This document shows, piece after piece, positions 10,501 through 20,360 of a DNA stretch of 64,000 nt. The notes below the pieces were generated by a model, which saw only the letters and a list, made by a program, of their open reading frames with translations, had not been told where the DNA came from and did no database searches. This DNA comes from Tritrichomonas musculus (lineage: Eukaryota; Parabasalia; Tritrichomonadida; Tritrichomonadidae). A program made the translations under genes and the position numbers. The stretch spans positions 310,001-374,000 of the forward strand of contig JAPFFF010000030.1 in NCBI GenBank assembly GCA_039105265.1, read 5' to 3'. The first letter of the stretch is position 1. Each line of letters starts with the position of its first letter.

Positions 10501-12517
10501 TATTGAACAAGACGAATATTACAATTATGTTGATTACATTGATGATTTAATGGAAAACGAAAATCAGGAAGTGAAAAATTCATTCCAAAAAGTTTCTATT
10601 AGTTTATCAAAAGCTGAAGAAGAAGAAAGCAATGATGAAGAAAATAATAATTTCTTAGATTTGTCCATTTATGAAAAACTAGATGTGATAAGTCAATCAG
10701 ACACTTGGAAATTGTATCAAGTTAAGAACAAGCACAACGGACTCGTTTATTCAGCAAAAGTTACAAAAATAAAACTAACTAAACTGAGTCGACGAGAATT
10801 AATTAATATTTCTCGTGAAATTAACAATATCTCTCAAATAAAGCATCCATCTATTTTGAAATTCATCGGTTACAGTCCTGTAGACTTCATGAAAAAACGT
10901 CGTCCAGTAATTGTCACTGAATTGGCATTGAATGGAACTCTTTCTGGAATTCTCGCAAAAGAACGATCAGAAAATGAAGTTAAAAATTGGGATTTAACTA
11001 CAAAACTCATCGTTATGTATGGAATTGCTGAAGGGATGAGTTATCTTCATTCACATGATATTATATATCGTAATTTGACACCTGAAAATATTTTCTTAAA
11101 TGATAAATTTCATCCAAAAATCGGAAATTTCGGTTTGTCAATACATTCACATACACTTCAAAGTATGACATTTCAATCAACTGTTGGATTGAAAGGAACA
11201 CCGGTTTATACAGCTCCTGAAGTTTTGCAAACAAATGAATATTCCAAAAAATCAGATGTTTATTCTTATGGTTTAATTTTGTATGAAATGATGACAACTG
11301 AAATTCCATTTGAAGAAATTAACAGTTTTGCTGATATGTACAGAAAAATTATAACTAACTCTGTACGACCAGAATTTAATGTTGAAGTACCTGATTGTTA
11401 TCGTAAACTCATTGAATGGTGCTGGTTACCAAATCCAGATGATAGGCCAACATTTGATGAGATTGTAAACATTCTTAAGATTGAATCAGAATTCAGAACA
11501 GAACAAGTTGACACAGACCAATTTTTTAATTATGTAAGATACATTGAAAATGCTGATATTGAATTCTATTCTGACAAAAAAATATTCAATCATGATAATC
11601 TTATCAAAAAGAAAGGAAAGATAAAAGAAACAAATTCTGACGAATCAAGCGAATCAGAAGAAGAAGAAGACGAAATAGATATTCAAATTGATACTCTAAA
11701 TGACAACACAGTTAATCAAACAGAAAAATTAAAAAGCAAAATTGAAAATAAAGAAAAAAGTTCAATTGAAAACAAAGAAAAAGACTCAACAACAAATGAC
11801 ACCAAAATTGATGAAACAAAAGAATTGACATACATGAATGAAGGCAATGAAAAAGGTTCAACAATAAATTGCACCAAAATAAAAGAAGTAGAAGAATTAG
11901 TAGATGTAATTGAAGACAAAGAAAAAGATTCAATTAAAAATGAAACTAAAATAAAAGAAGCAGAAGAATTACCAAAAATTATGGAAAATAAAGAAAAAGA
12001 ATCAGCAATAAATGACAGAAAAATCGATGAAACAGAAAAGTCATCTTACATGGATGAAAACAAGGAAGAAGAATTAGATGTAATTGAAGAGCATATTCAA
12101 TTAAACTGCAAAATTCAAACCATCAATAATAAAAATGAAAGCAGTTCAAAAATTGCCAAACTTGCCAAGAAATATTCAAGAGAAAACGATGCAGAGAGCA
12201 CATACAAATATATGAACATGTGCATTTCAAGCGGGCAGTCAATCGTTGTGCTTGAATATGCAATTAGTTTATACAGATCAAATCACTTCAAGCAAGCTCT
12301 CGATTATTTTGTCCTTCTGAGCAAAATAAATCATCCGATAGCGAAATATTACATCGGAGTTATGAAATTCTTTGGTCAAGGCTGTGATAAAAATATTTCT
12401 GAATCATTCCAAATGATGAAATATTTGTCATCGAATGGGATTGATAAGGCAACTGAATTCATTGAAAATTATTTTGACGAAAATTCAGATGGAATAAAGA
12501 GTAAAAAAATTCAATAA
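7592..12517 (+). CDS. Four-domain TKL kinase/pseudokinase chain with Sel1-like C terminus
   Basis: The 1641-residue protein has four kinase-like domains in series. Domain 1 (about 18-270) has HSNLTPHN (from 128) and no DFG. Domain 2 (about 335-590) has HRNLIPEK and IGGLG. Domain 3 (about 650-950) keeps the glycine loop GSGSFGKV, HRD (789-791) and DFG (809-811), and has an acidic and lysine-rich insert of about 50 residues between DFG and the APE region (SPE here). Domain 4 (about 1025-1290) has YRNLTPEN and NFGLS. Only domain 3 looks catalytically complete, so the others are predicted pseudokinases. A low-complexity E/K/N region follows, then a Sel1-like segment (about 1515-1620). The frame is clean. 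The likely role is a scaffolded Ser/Thr kinase; its pathway is unknown. Confidence 0.88.
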   Translation: MSSEPSVNDFEINDKLYWPSLPFGFYEVYEKKTGFLYSARIKTKSEDKIHERFKLLQLIEHPSICKYITQGMIYCLEDFHAIILEYLKLPLSEIINPEKSILDSTQKLIIIYGIASGMSFLHSNGILHSNLTPHNVFVNHCLIPKITGIYEFEPENEQTFEEKFHVTGTPAYLAPEIYLGKGRSSASDVYSFSLLVYEIMMNEKVYQEMDDVIQIRNEVALKGERPKFNSKISDAYRSLIEKCWSQNPQERLTFDNILNELETNPQYITEDVNEGKFRSYVKFIQQSKKSFDKLHFTSNKMHIYDDFSDYYHLKEINKRLCLPYFVCFIDHNNFEKNKQLIAKSRIYKICSVVDKSTQKKYAAKIISEKWKKVKKSFFKELNTLLKVSHPCLAKFVGISFKTNDPNKFKPEIILDFYSKNTLRDLIELQRKEEEKEYLSDTNKLIIIYGIASGMKYLHSLYFLHRNLIPEKVFLDDYLLPKIGGLGSTYTEHSAESSDLENNKEFKYKYKAPELFEDPTMYNRTMPIDVYSFSIILYEILTNNDPYPDDEPTKIMNDVISGKRPKIMKSIPDFYQKLINSCWSQDPKDRPTFSEIVDDIEANFESITPDINKEEFEKYIEYVKDPEDNPFISESIISIERKQKNLFVNVKLVDLNQYEKRAEIGSGSFGKVYKVLNKQTGDLQACKISILPIDSCSDEQIKGMERELKIISKLNFPSILKFIGFSQSDFKNQPKPTFVTELVTNGSLDVILNLERRSLAGNDWNDTKKLIIIYGIASGMAYLHSLDIVHRDLKPENIFVDDYLFPKIGDFGLSKKIFEEFDEEEDDEKVKKDELQKNYTVQNVEKREKEEKERKEKKKEKMMLRSGQKGTIPFMSPEIIGECKYTKAGDVYAFGVIVYQIITNEELFKGWFGQQIMLNVMIGYRPKITPDVPECYKKLIEKCWKQNFRERPTFEEIVEILKNDTDFITDTIEQDEYYNYVDYIDDLMENENQEVKNSFQKVSISLSKAEEEESNDEENNNFLDLSIYEKLDVISQSDTWKLYQVKNKHNGLVYSAKVTKIKLTKLSRRELINISREINNISQIKHPSILKFIGYSPVDFMKKRRPVIVTELALNGTLSGILAKERSENEVKNWDLTTKLIVMYGIAEGMSYLHSHDIIYRNLTPENIFLNDKFHPKIGNFGLSIHSHTLQSMTFQSTVGLKGTPVYTAPEVLQTNEYSKKSDVYSYGLILYEMMTTEIPFEEINSFADMYRKIITNSVRPEFNVEVPDCYRKLIEWCWLPNPDDRPTFDEIVNILKIESEFRTEQVDTDQFFNYVRYIENADIEFYSDKKIFNHDNLIKKKGKIKETNSDESSESEEEEDEIDIQIDTLNDNTVNQTEKLKSKIENKEKSSIENKEKDSTTNDTKIDETKELTYMNEGNEKGSTINCTKIKEVEELVDVIEDKEKDSIKNETKIKEAEELPKIMENKEKESAINDRKIDETEKSSYMDENKEEELDVIEEHIQLNCKIQTINNKNESSSKIAKLAKKYSRENDAESTYKYMNMCISSGQSIVVLEYAISLYRSNHFKQALDYFVLLSKINHPIAKYYIGVMKFFGQGCDKNISESFQMMKYLSSNGIDKATEFIENYFDENSDGIKSKKIQ

Positions 12518-12587
12518 GGTACCTAAATATAGAAGTTATCTCCTTAAATATTAGAAGTTATCCTTGATATATTCAAAATACACATTA

Positions 12588-14363
12588 TTATATTATTAAA
12601 TAAGAACAAAAATATTGTAATATATACATTGATAAGTATTCTTTTTTTTGTTTAATTGCTTCTTTAAAATAATCAATGGCAATTCCAATATTTTTTGGTA
12701 TTTCATTTTCAAAGCCGTTTTTATAAATCACTCCAAGATTGTTCTTTGCATATTGATTATTAAAAGATGAAGCTTCTTTATAGAAATGAATTGCTTCTTT
12801 TATATTTCTTGTGCAAACTTTTCCTTCATGAAGTAAAGATCCGTGTGCAAAATTTGCATTTTTATCTCCGTTTTTCGACGCCAGCATTATATAATATCTA
12901 CCTTTTTTAACATCAGGCTGAGAATAATTACCAAGATAATAAATAAGACCAAGGTTATATTGTGCTGATGGATAATTTTGATTTGCAGCCAATGTATAAT
13001 AATGAATTGCCTTGTTGATGTCACGTTTTACAAATTTTCCTTCAAAATAGATTACACCCAAATTGAATTGAGACATAGGTTCCTTTTGATCAGCTGCAAG
13101 TGTAAAATAATGAATTGCTTTGTTGAAATCACATTTAATACATTTTCCAGATGAATAAAAGACACCTAAATTGAGTTGGGCTAATGGTTCTTTTTGATTA
13201 GCAGCAAGTGTATAATAATGAATTGCTTTTTTATAATCGCATTCAATATATTTTCCAGATGAATAAATAACACCAAGATTAATTTGCGCTTTTGAATTAT
13301 TTTGATTAGCAGCAAGTGAATAATAATAAATGGCTTTGTTTATATCTCGTGTGACATATATTCCTTTATAATAAATTGTACCAAGATTAAATTGAGCATA
13401 ATCATCATTTAGTTTTGCAGCAAGTGAATAATAATAAATTGCTTTCTCGGTGTCACGTGGGAAAAATTTTCCTTCATTATAAATAAAGCCAAGATTAAAT
13501 AATGCTTCTGAACAATTTTGATTAGCAGCTTGTGATAAGTAATAAATAGATTTATTAATATCTTGTTTAACATAAATTCCATCGTAATAAATGAATCCAA
13601 GATAAAATTGTGCTTGTAGATGATTCTGTCTTGAAGCCAATTCAAAAAAGTAAAGAGCTTTGTTAATATCAATGGTAACATATTTCCCTTCATAATAAAT
13701 GACACCAAGATAAAACTGAGCATGAGAAATATTGTGCCTAGCAGCAAGTGAATAATAATGAATTGCTTTATTCATATCTCGTGTAATATATAAAGTTTTA
13801 TGAAACAAAAATCCTAAAATTAATTGAGATTCAGGATGATCTTGAGCTGCAGCAAGTTTAAAATAACTAATTGCTTTATTAATATCGGAAAATTCTTTTT
13901 CTAGATATATTAAGCCTAAACGATATTGTGCTTGTTGATAATTTTGATTAGCAGCAAGAGTATAATAATAAATAGCTTTTTTAACATCTCTATTAATTTG
14001 TTCGAACTTATCATAAATAAGTCCAAGCATGAATTGAGATGATTTGCTTCCTTGATTTGATGCCAATGTGTAATAATGAATTGCTTTTGTAATATCTCTT
14101 TTAACATATCGATGTAGATCAAATAAATTTGGTTTTTTGATTGCTCGAAGTTCACCTTTTTCAATATGATAAAATAAACAAACTGCAAAAATACTTCCAT
14201 TTCCAAGTCTTCTTAATTCAACATATTCATCTTCGTTTATATTTTCTGGAATTGATGATTTTTCTTCCTCATTTGAAATGAAATTTTGTATTCTATTGTA
14301 ACTTATTTGAAAATAATTTTTTTGATTAAATAGCCGGATATTGTTTGCGAAATAATTGGCCAT
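12588..14363 (-). CDS. Sel1-like repeat protein with a kinase N-lobe stub
   Basis: Of 591 residues, about 100 to 570 are Sel1-like repeats of about 36 residues (AIHYYTLAANQ...AQFNLGVIYYEGK type), around 13 copies. Just before them is the start of a kinase N-lobe: the glycine loop LGNGSIFAV and an AIKK lysine strand, after which the sequence runs straight into the repeats. The rest of the kinase is absent. The N-terminal part overlaps the next entry in another frame. The two entries look like one gene with a frameshift at the T7 run 14317-14323. Sel1 repeats act as scaffolds for protein complexes. The start at 14363 is probably internal to the original gene. Confidence 0.75.
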   Translation of the reverse strand: MANYFANNIRLFNQKNYFQISYNRIQNFISNEEEKSSIPENINEDEYVELRRLGNGSIFAVCLFYHIEKGELRAIKKPNLFDLHRYVKRDITKAIHYYTLASNQGSKSSQFMLGLIYDKFEQINRDVKKAIYYYTLAANQNYQQAQYRLGLIYLEKEFSDINKAISYFKLAAAQDHPESQLILGFLFHKTLYITRDMNKAIHYYSLAARHNISHAQFYLGVIYYEGKYVTIDINKALYFFELASRQNHLQAQFYLGFIYYDGIYVKQDINKSIYYLSQAANQNCSEALFNLGFIYNEGKFFPRDTEKAIYYYSLAAKLNDDYAQFNLGTIYYKGIYVTRDINKAIYYYSLAANQNNSKAQINLGVIYSSGKYIECDYKKAIHYYTLAANQKEPLAQLNLGVFYSSGKCIKCDFNKAIHYFTLAADQKEPMSQFNLGVIYFEGKFVKRDINKAIHYYTLAANQNYPSAQYNLGLIYYLGNYSQPDVKKGRYYIMLASKNGDKNANFAHGSLLHEGKVCTRNIKEAIHFYKEASSFNNQYAKNNLGVIYKNGFENEIPKNIGIAIDYFKEAIKQKKEYLSMYILQYFCSYLII

Positions 14364-14830
14364 ATATCTTTTATCGTTTTATCTGTCGTGAAAAGTTTAA
14401 AATGATTACTCAAATTTCTAATTTCTGTCTCAAAATTCAAATCTGTTAAAATTTCTTTGCATTGGATAGATTCATTTTGGAAATATTCTTTTGTTTTATA
14501 CATATAACAAATACATAAACTAGAATTAAGAGTAAAAAGTGTGTGTAAGAAATTAAGAGATGATTGATGCAAAATAAGTAATGAATCTTTAAAGCAAATA
14601 ACGAAAAATAGATTTTCTGCCATTTGATTGGTTTCCTTGATATAATTTATCATTATTACTTGGGATTCTTTTATATTTTCAAATAATGTATCTATTTCTA
14701 TTTCATTATTTATGATATTTTCGAAAATGAATAAATGAAAATCACAAATTGTCTTATAAAATCTTTGGTCCACCAATGAATCTTGCTTGTTCTTTAATTT
14801 TTCATAGAATGCCAATAAATCCTGCAACAT
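14303..14830 (-). CDS. N-terminal helical domain of a kinase-Sel1 gene (frameshifted from the Sel1 part)
   Basis: The 175-residue ORF starts at ATG 14830 and is rich in predicted helix, with an ICDFHLFIFENII segment and an ENLFFVICFKD segment. I recognise it only as the kind of N-terminal domain that precedes kinase-Sel1 proteins in trichomonads; that is from memory and not certain. It ends where the next frame (14363 downwards) takes over within a T7 run. I infer one gene, 14830 to 12588, broken by a one-base indel. It could also be a real shorter protein. Confidence 0.6.
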   Translation of the reverse strand: MLQDLLAFYEKLKNKQDSLVDQRFYKTICDFHLFIFENIINNEIEIDTLFENIKESQVIMINYIKETNQMAENLFFVICFKDSLLILHQSSLNFLHTLFTLNSSLCICYMYKTKEYFQNESIQCKEILTDLNFETEIRNLSNHFKLFTTDKTIKDIWPIISQTISGYLIKKIIFK

Positions 14831-15502
14831 TTCTACTTTTCTAAAAATTGAGAATAGAAATAGAAAAATTGAATTAAAAATGATCGTACTTATTTTATTT
14901 CAAAAAATTATGATTATTATTACTATTATTTCAAGAATTAAATTAAAATTTCATATGAAATAAGTTGAAAAGGCATAAGCTTCAATTATTGGACAAAGAA
15001 TCAATTATCATCATTATATAATTTATATTTTATATATAAAATATAAAATGCCTGAATAAAACTTTCCATCCTTTAGACACAAAAAAATGAAAGATTGTTT
15101 ATGAAACTAGAAGTGAAATGAATGGATAAAAAAAAGAAGGGAAAATAAATTCATATTAGAATTATTTGTGAATCATGAAAATAGTATTAATTATATTAGT
15201 CAATCAATAATTGATCCTCTAAATTATCATTACATTTAGTTTGGCTTTGATATTGGATTGAAGAAAAATTAAAAATAAAACAAAAATGAATGATTATGAA
15301 TATTTTATTTTATTTTTCATCACCAATAATTAATAGAATAGTTAAAATAAATGTTATTACTAGTAGAACTAATAAAATTATATTAATAATATATCTGACA
15401 GAGCCGTTTGGAACAATTTTTTCAATTATTTTATTTCTGCCTGATTCTAAAGGCTTCCTTCATAAACTTTTGAATAAACCATTAAATTCTAATAATTGAA
15501 CT
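14831..15502. other. AT-rich intergenic region
   Basis: This lies between the Sel1 gene start and the end of the ankyrin locus. A 69-codon plus-strand ORF (15290-15499) has no recognisable features and is likely chance. I see no RNA gene. Confidence 0.5.
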
Positions 15503-15637
15503 TTATTTTAAATAACTTATATTTGTAATCTCATCTTTTATATTAATATTTATGCTTTTCTGTTCAAGCAAAAGATTTATTATTTCAGAATTTTTTTCTT
15601 GAACTGCCATGTGCAATGCTGTCTTTTGAAATTCATT
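15503..15637 (-). other. Isolated ankyrin repeat module 8 (last, with stop codon)
   Basis: The in-frame segment reads NEFQKTALHMAVQEKNSEI..LLLEQKSININIK and runs on about 10 residues to a TAA at 15503-15505. It has two extra residues before KTALH. The module has a natural C-terminal look, so the ankyrin gene probably ends here. It is separated from module 7 by about 1.8 kb that holds an inserted element. Confidence 0.7.
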
Positions 15638-15814
15638 AACTTGAAAATTTTATTAAAAAAAAATTGATTGATATTTCATGAAATATTTTTATTTTTGAAT
15701 TTTATGAAATGTGATGATGTTGCAACGATATAATTAAATTGGTAAATAAAACTTTTTGAATTTTAAATATATAAAATTCTATTGCAATCAAAAAGTGGAA
15801 ATGTCATAAAAAAA

Positions 15815-17287
15815 AATTATAGTTGGTGGACATAATTATGTTTTTGGGACATAATCATGTTTGCTCAACTTTTTGAATGGTACACAAAAATAAAACACAT
15901 TTTTCTCAATACTTTTTAAAGATAATTTGATAATATTATATACTTTATTAATGTATTTTATGTACATCATTATTTAATTAAATGAGCTATTATATTTGTG
16001 ATTTATATGAAATTTTGCCATTAATGTAAAAAAAAGTCAAAATGCTTATTTTATTCTCAATAATTGAAACTTGGGATTTAATAATAATATCATTAATTCA
16101 TAATCAGTAATGATATAATTTTGTCAGATAATTGATATCTAAAAACTTTCATATAAGAAAATTTTGATGCACAAAATAAAGATAAAAATCATATCACTTT
16201 TTTGTTTTTTTCCAATAAAAAATAAAAACTTTTAAATTTTTATTTAAATATTTGATATAATGCATATAGTATAATGATATTGAAAGAATAAAATTGGCGG
16301 TTCTACTCAAGATCTATTACCTTAATGAAAAAGAGTAACTTCTGAAAAAACTTAAAAAGACTTTCAATTTTAGACATTGAGAAATTATTTTCATAATTTT
16401 AATAGTTCTTCTATACTTACCTAATATTTATTGATTAATTGCTATTTTTAATGCTATTATAATAGAAAAAATAAAAAAGTGAAATTTGTATATTTCTTAG
16501 AAAAACCTGAAATCTTGATGGGCAACAATGATTTTTAGAGGATTAATAATATATTTCATTGTATGTATTATCAAATAATGTAATTCTGAAATCATATCAA
16601 TTATGCATGAGTGATTTATGAATGATTTTGAATGAAAAAAAGAAAAATGAAATTTTTCCAAGATTTATTCTTTTTCAACCATATTATTATATTTAATATA
16701 TTATATGCATCATATAGATGATTAATACTGCATCTAATTTGAAATAAAATAAACTCATTTTTCAAAATTAGTAATTTTGTATGAATGATTTTTGTCATAT
16801 TTTGAAAACACTTTTTCTTTTTATATAATTATTATTTCAATAAATTTTTTTCTAAAATATAATATATACATTATATTCTAAAATAATAACTATGTTAGAG
16901 TAAATTAAAACAACCTTTTTTTTATGGTAAAAACATGAAATGTGATATGAAAAGAGTTTTTTGAGTAGTGAAATGAAAATGAAACCATTTTTTTTTAATT
17001 ATCTATTTTATTTCAATAAATAATAATGATACATTTAAATTATAGATAAAAAGTAAATTATAATTTTTTTCAAATAATAAAAAAATATTCAGAAATTAAA
17101 AATTCGATATCATATTTATGATCAAATTTAGTTTGATAAAAGTGAATGAAAATCGGGGAATAGAATGTATCCAATATGATATTAATTGTTCTACAATTGT
17201 TTTTTTAAAAGTCCAATTTGAATATATAGAAATGATGTGAAAACATAATTATGTCTCCAAAACAGAATTATGTCCACCAACTATAAT
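15815..17287. mobile_element. 1.47-kb inverted-repeat DNA element, non-autonomous (Tc1/mariner-like by its TA flanks)
   Basis: The ends are inverted repeats of 48 bp with 4 mismatches: 15815-15862 and 17240-17287. They contain GTTGGTGGACATAATTATG at the left end and its complement at the right. Each end carries two copies of an ACATAATTATGT-like palindrome, which could be a paired transposase-binding site. TA lies next to both GTTGG ends, which fits TA-target insertion, but the flanking symmetry hides the exact junction. No transposase is visible inside, only AT-rich sequence. It sits inside the last spacer of the ankyrin locus; spacer repeats resume on both sides. Confidence 0.7.
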
Positions 17288-17405
17288 TGAAATTTGATTC
17301 AAAAATTAAATTTGAAATTGTATTCAAATGAAGTATTTAAAATTAAATTAAAATGAAGCATTTTTGAATGGTATTAAAATTTGTCATTTTTGAAATTGAC
17401 ATAGC

Positions 17406-17495
17406 GTTAACATCAATATCTGGATGTGACAGTAAAAGTTTGATGATCTGAATATTTCTTTTCTTAACTGCAATATGTAAGGCTGTCTTTTCATT
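17406..17495 (-). other. Isolated ankyrin repeat module 7
   Basis: These 30 codons read NEKTALHIAVKKRNIQI..LLLSHPDIDVN without a stop. The module starts at NEK and ends at DVN, the same boundary as its sisters. Stop-rich AT spacers flank it. Confidence 0.8.
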
Positions 17496-17509
17496 AAAAA
17501 AGCAACTAT

Positions 17510-18240
17510 CAAATTCTATTTTAAAATGACATTTAGAATTCTATTAAAGAAAAATAATTTTGAAATTTTATTAAAAATGAAGTGATTTTGAAATTACATG
17601 AAAAATATTAAAAGCGTGAAATTTCATTAGAAATAATTTAATTAGAATTCTGTTGAAAATGATGATTAAAAATGACATAAAAAATTAAAGGAATTGTATA
17701 AGTAAGTACTTTAAATTTGATGAAATTGGATAATTTTTGAATTGGATAAAATTGCATGTTTAAAATTCTATTAAAGAAAATAAATTATAAAATGATATTA
17801 AAATATTATGTTTGAAATTCTATTAACAAAAATATTTGGAAAATTGCATCAAAAAAGTCAATAAGAAATGTCATAAGAAAAAAGCAAATGAAATGTCATT
17901 AAAAAATATGTTTAAACATAATGAATAAATTCAAAATTGAAATGAGATGAATTATAATATTTTTAAAACATAATTCAAACAAAATTAATTTTAAAATGTA
18001 ATTAAAAAATAAAATTTTTGAACTTTATAAATTATTTAAAAATGGAAACTTTATGAAAATTGATATAAATGAAATTTCACTTATAAAAGAAAATTTTGAA
18101 ACTGAATGAAATGCAAAATGTAAAATTCTATAAGCATAAATATGTCAAAATTGAATAAAAGGAAATGATTCAAATGTGATAAAAAGAAATGTAATAAATT
18201 TCATTAAAAATAAACTAATAAAAATGAAATGAAATTGAAT
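17510..18240. repeat. Spacer of degenerate 24-30 bp AT repeat (between ankyrin modules 6 and 7)
   Basis: The plus strand is a loose tandem array of units like TTTGAAATTCTATTAAAAA followed by 5 to 10 variable bases; at least 20 units can be picked out by eye. The same unit fills the other spacers in 15640-20360. Minus-strand frames are closed by many stops. Confidence 0.7.
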
Positions 18241-18262
18241 GATTTGAAATGATTAGCTTTGA

Positions 18263-18349
18263 ATTTACATCAATTTCTGGATGAGATAATAAAACTTCAA
18301 CCATTTGAGCATTTCCTTTTTTAACAGCAATATGTAACGCTGTTTCATA
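18263..18349 (-). other. Isolated ankyrin repeat module 6
   Basis: These 29 codons read YETALHIAVKKGNAQM..VLLSHPEIDVN, with the K of EKTALH missing. The frame is open and the boundaries match the other modules. Confidence 0.8.
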
Positions 18350-18631
18350 AAAAAATAATAAAGAACTTCATCAAATTGATTAAAATTAAATCTTATAAAA
18401 AATCATTTCATTAAATTTTATTGGAAAATATAATGAATTTCATTAGGAAAAAAAGTGTGTTTCAATACCATTCAAAATTGAATTTGCTTTGAATTTTATG
18501 AGAAATCACTTTAATAACGTCATTAAAAGATAAGTACTTTGAAATTTTATTTTTAAATGATTTTCAAACCAAATAAAAAGATTGAAATTTTAAATGATAT
18601 AAAAAAAAATAAATATTCAAATTGATTTCTC

Positions 18632-18721
18632 ATTTATATCAATTTTTGGTGAAGATAATAAAAGTTCAACAAGTTGGTAATTGTTTTTCTCAACAGCCAT
18701 AAACAGTGGGGTCTTTTCATT
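18632..18721 (-). other. Isolated ankyrin repeat module 5
   Basis: These 30 codons read NEKTPLFMAVEKNNYQL..LLLSSPKIDIN. The module is the most divergent in its first helix (PLFM for ALHI) but is still open and bounded alike. Confidence 0.8.
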
Positions 18722-18876
18722 TAAAAGTGCAAATGAAATTGTATGAATGCTATTAGTTTGGAATTTGATTTTAATCAATGATTTTCAATTCCATTTAAAA
18801 ATGATATATGAAACATAATAAAAAAGTATTGATCGAAATGATATAAAAAACTAAAACAATTTAAAACTGACCTGAT

Positions 18877-18966
18877 ATTTATATCAATATCTGTGTGTGA
18901 TAATAAAAGATGAATGATTTCTAAATTATCTTTTTCAATTGCCATATGCAAAGCAGTCTTTTCATT
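18877..18966 (-). other. Isolated ankyrin repeat module 4
   Basis: These 30 codons read NEKTALHMAIEKDNLEI..LLLSHTDIDIN. The frame stays open a little to both sides (18775-19011), but the flanks are AT-rich and not ankyrin-like. Confidence 0.8.
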
Positions 18967-19203
18967 ATAATAATTTATTAAAATTTCATTACGAATTAAA
19001 AATGTAAACATAATTAAAAAAAATGATTTGTAAATGATATGAAAAATACAAGTTTGGAAATTTGATAAATCTATATAAAATTGGAATAAGGTTTAAAACA
19101 TAATTGTTGAAAATTTTATTAAAATTCATGAGGTTAAAATATCATTAAAATTATGATATTTGGAATGATATTCAAACAATTAATTATATAAAACATATTT
19201 GGC

Positions 19204-19293
19204 ATTTATATTTATACCTTTACATGCTAATAAAAGCTTAACTATTTCAGAGTTTCCTTTTTCAACAGCAATATGCAATGATGTTTTTTCATT
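19204..19293 (-). other. Isolated ankyrin repeat module 3
   Basis: These 30 codons read NEKTSLHIAVEKGNSEI..LLLACKGININ, followed by AKYV before the spacer. It has the typical trichomonad ankyrin consensus. Confidence 0.8.
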
Positions 19294-19508
19294 AAACAAG
19301 CATAGTTTTTGAATTTTATAAATATTTAATAACTTCAAATTTCATTAAACTCAAAATAGATAAATTTTATTTGTTCAAAAATGATATTAAATTTGATTAA
19401 ACAGCATATTTTTTTAAATGTCATGAAAAAATTGCACTATAGAAATATAATTTATAATTCTTGATTTTGAGATTATGTTAAACTATTTATATAAGAAATA
19501 TATTTTGC

Positions 19509-19598
19509 ATTTATATCAATATCTTGGCATGATAATAAAAGATTAATGATATCAGGATTTCCATTGTCAACTGCAATATGTAAAGCAGATTTTTCATG
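19509..19598 (-). other. Isolated ankyrin repeat module 2
   Basis: These 30 codons read HEKSALHIAVDNGNPDI..LLLSCQDIDIN, followed by AKYI before the spacer. The frame is open through the module. Confidence 0.8.
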
Positions 19599-19993
19599 AA
19601 AATAATTGTATTAAATTCTATTAAAAATAATGATTTTTAATATCATTAAAATCATCAAGCATTGAAATGAAATGAAAATAAATTAATGTAAAATTTCATT
19701 CAAAAAAATAGTGATTTAGAATGCTATGAAAATGTAAATATTGTTGAAAATATAATTAAATTGCTAAATTTTAATTTCATGAATCAAAATCTATTTGAAA
19801 CTCTATGAGCAAATAATTGGCTCAAAATTTTATAACCAAAAAAATTATTTAAATTTTATTAAAACAAATCAAGTTTGGAATGATATAAAAAAGAATTTGT
19901 ATCAGACGTAATTAAAAATACATGATTTAAAATGTAATAAAAATGTGTGAGTTTGAAATGATATTAAATAAGTTAAGTGTAAATTGATATTGA

Positions 19994-20080
19994 ATTGATA
20001 TCTATTTTTGGTTGATTTAATATAAGTTGAACCATTTCAAGGTTTCCTTGTTCAGCAGCGATATGCAAAGCTGCTTCATT
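19994..20080 (-). other. Isolated ankyrin repeat module 1
   Basis: These 29 codons read NEAALHIAAEQGNLEM..LILNQPKIDIN. It is the first repeat after the DUF3447 ORF, about 280 bases downstream of it. Confidence 0.8.
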
Positions 20081-20360
20081 AAAACTAAAAAAATTTAACT
20101 TCATTAAAAATAATAATTTAAAAACTCTATTAAACGAAAAAACACATTTTGAAATTTTATAAAAATTCAAAAAGTTTTGAAACATAATGAAAGCAATTGA
20201 AATAGAAATTTTACAACCAGATTAAATTAAAAATATAATAAAAATCTAGATATTTTAAATGCCATGAAAAAATAAATTGATCAAATTTCATGAAAAATTA
20301 GATTTGAAAATTTCATGAGAAAAAAAAGTGATTTTTGAAATCATATAAAAAAAATTTGAT

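Noticed and set aside
15640-20360. Ordinary spliceosomal introns between ankyrin modules
   Set aside because: No GTATGT-type donor or ACTAACACACAG-type acceptor, and no consistent GT...AG at the module edges. An unusual removal mechanism or decay remains open, so the locus is kept as a finding.
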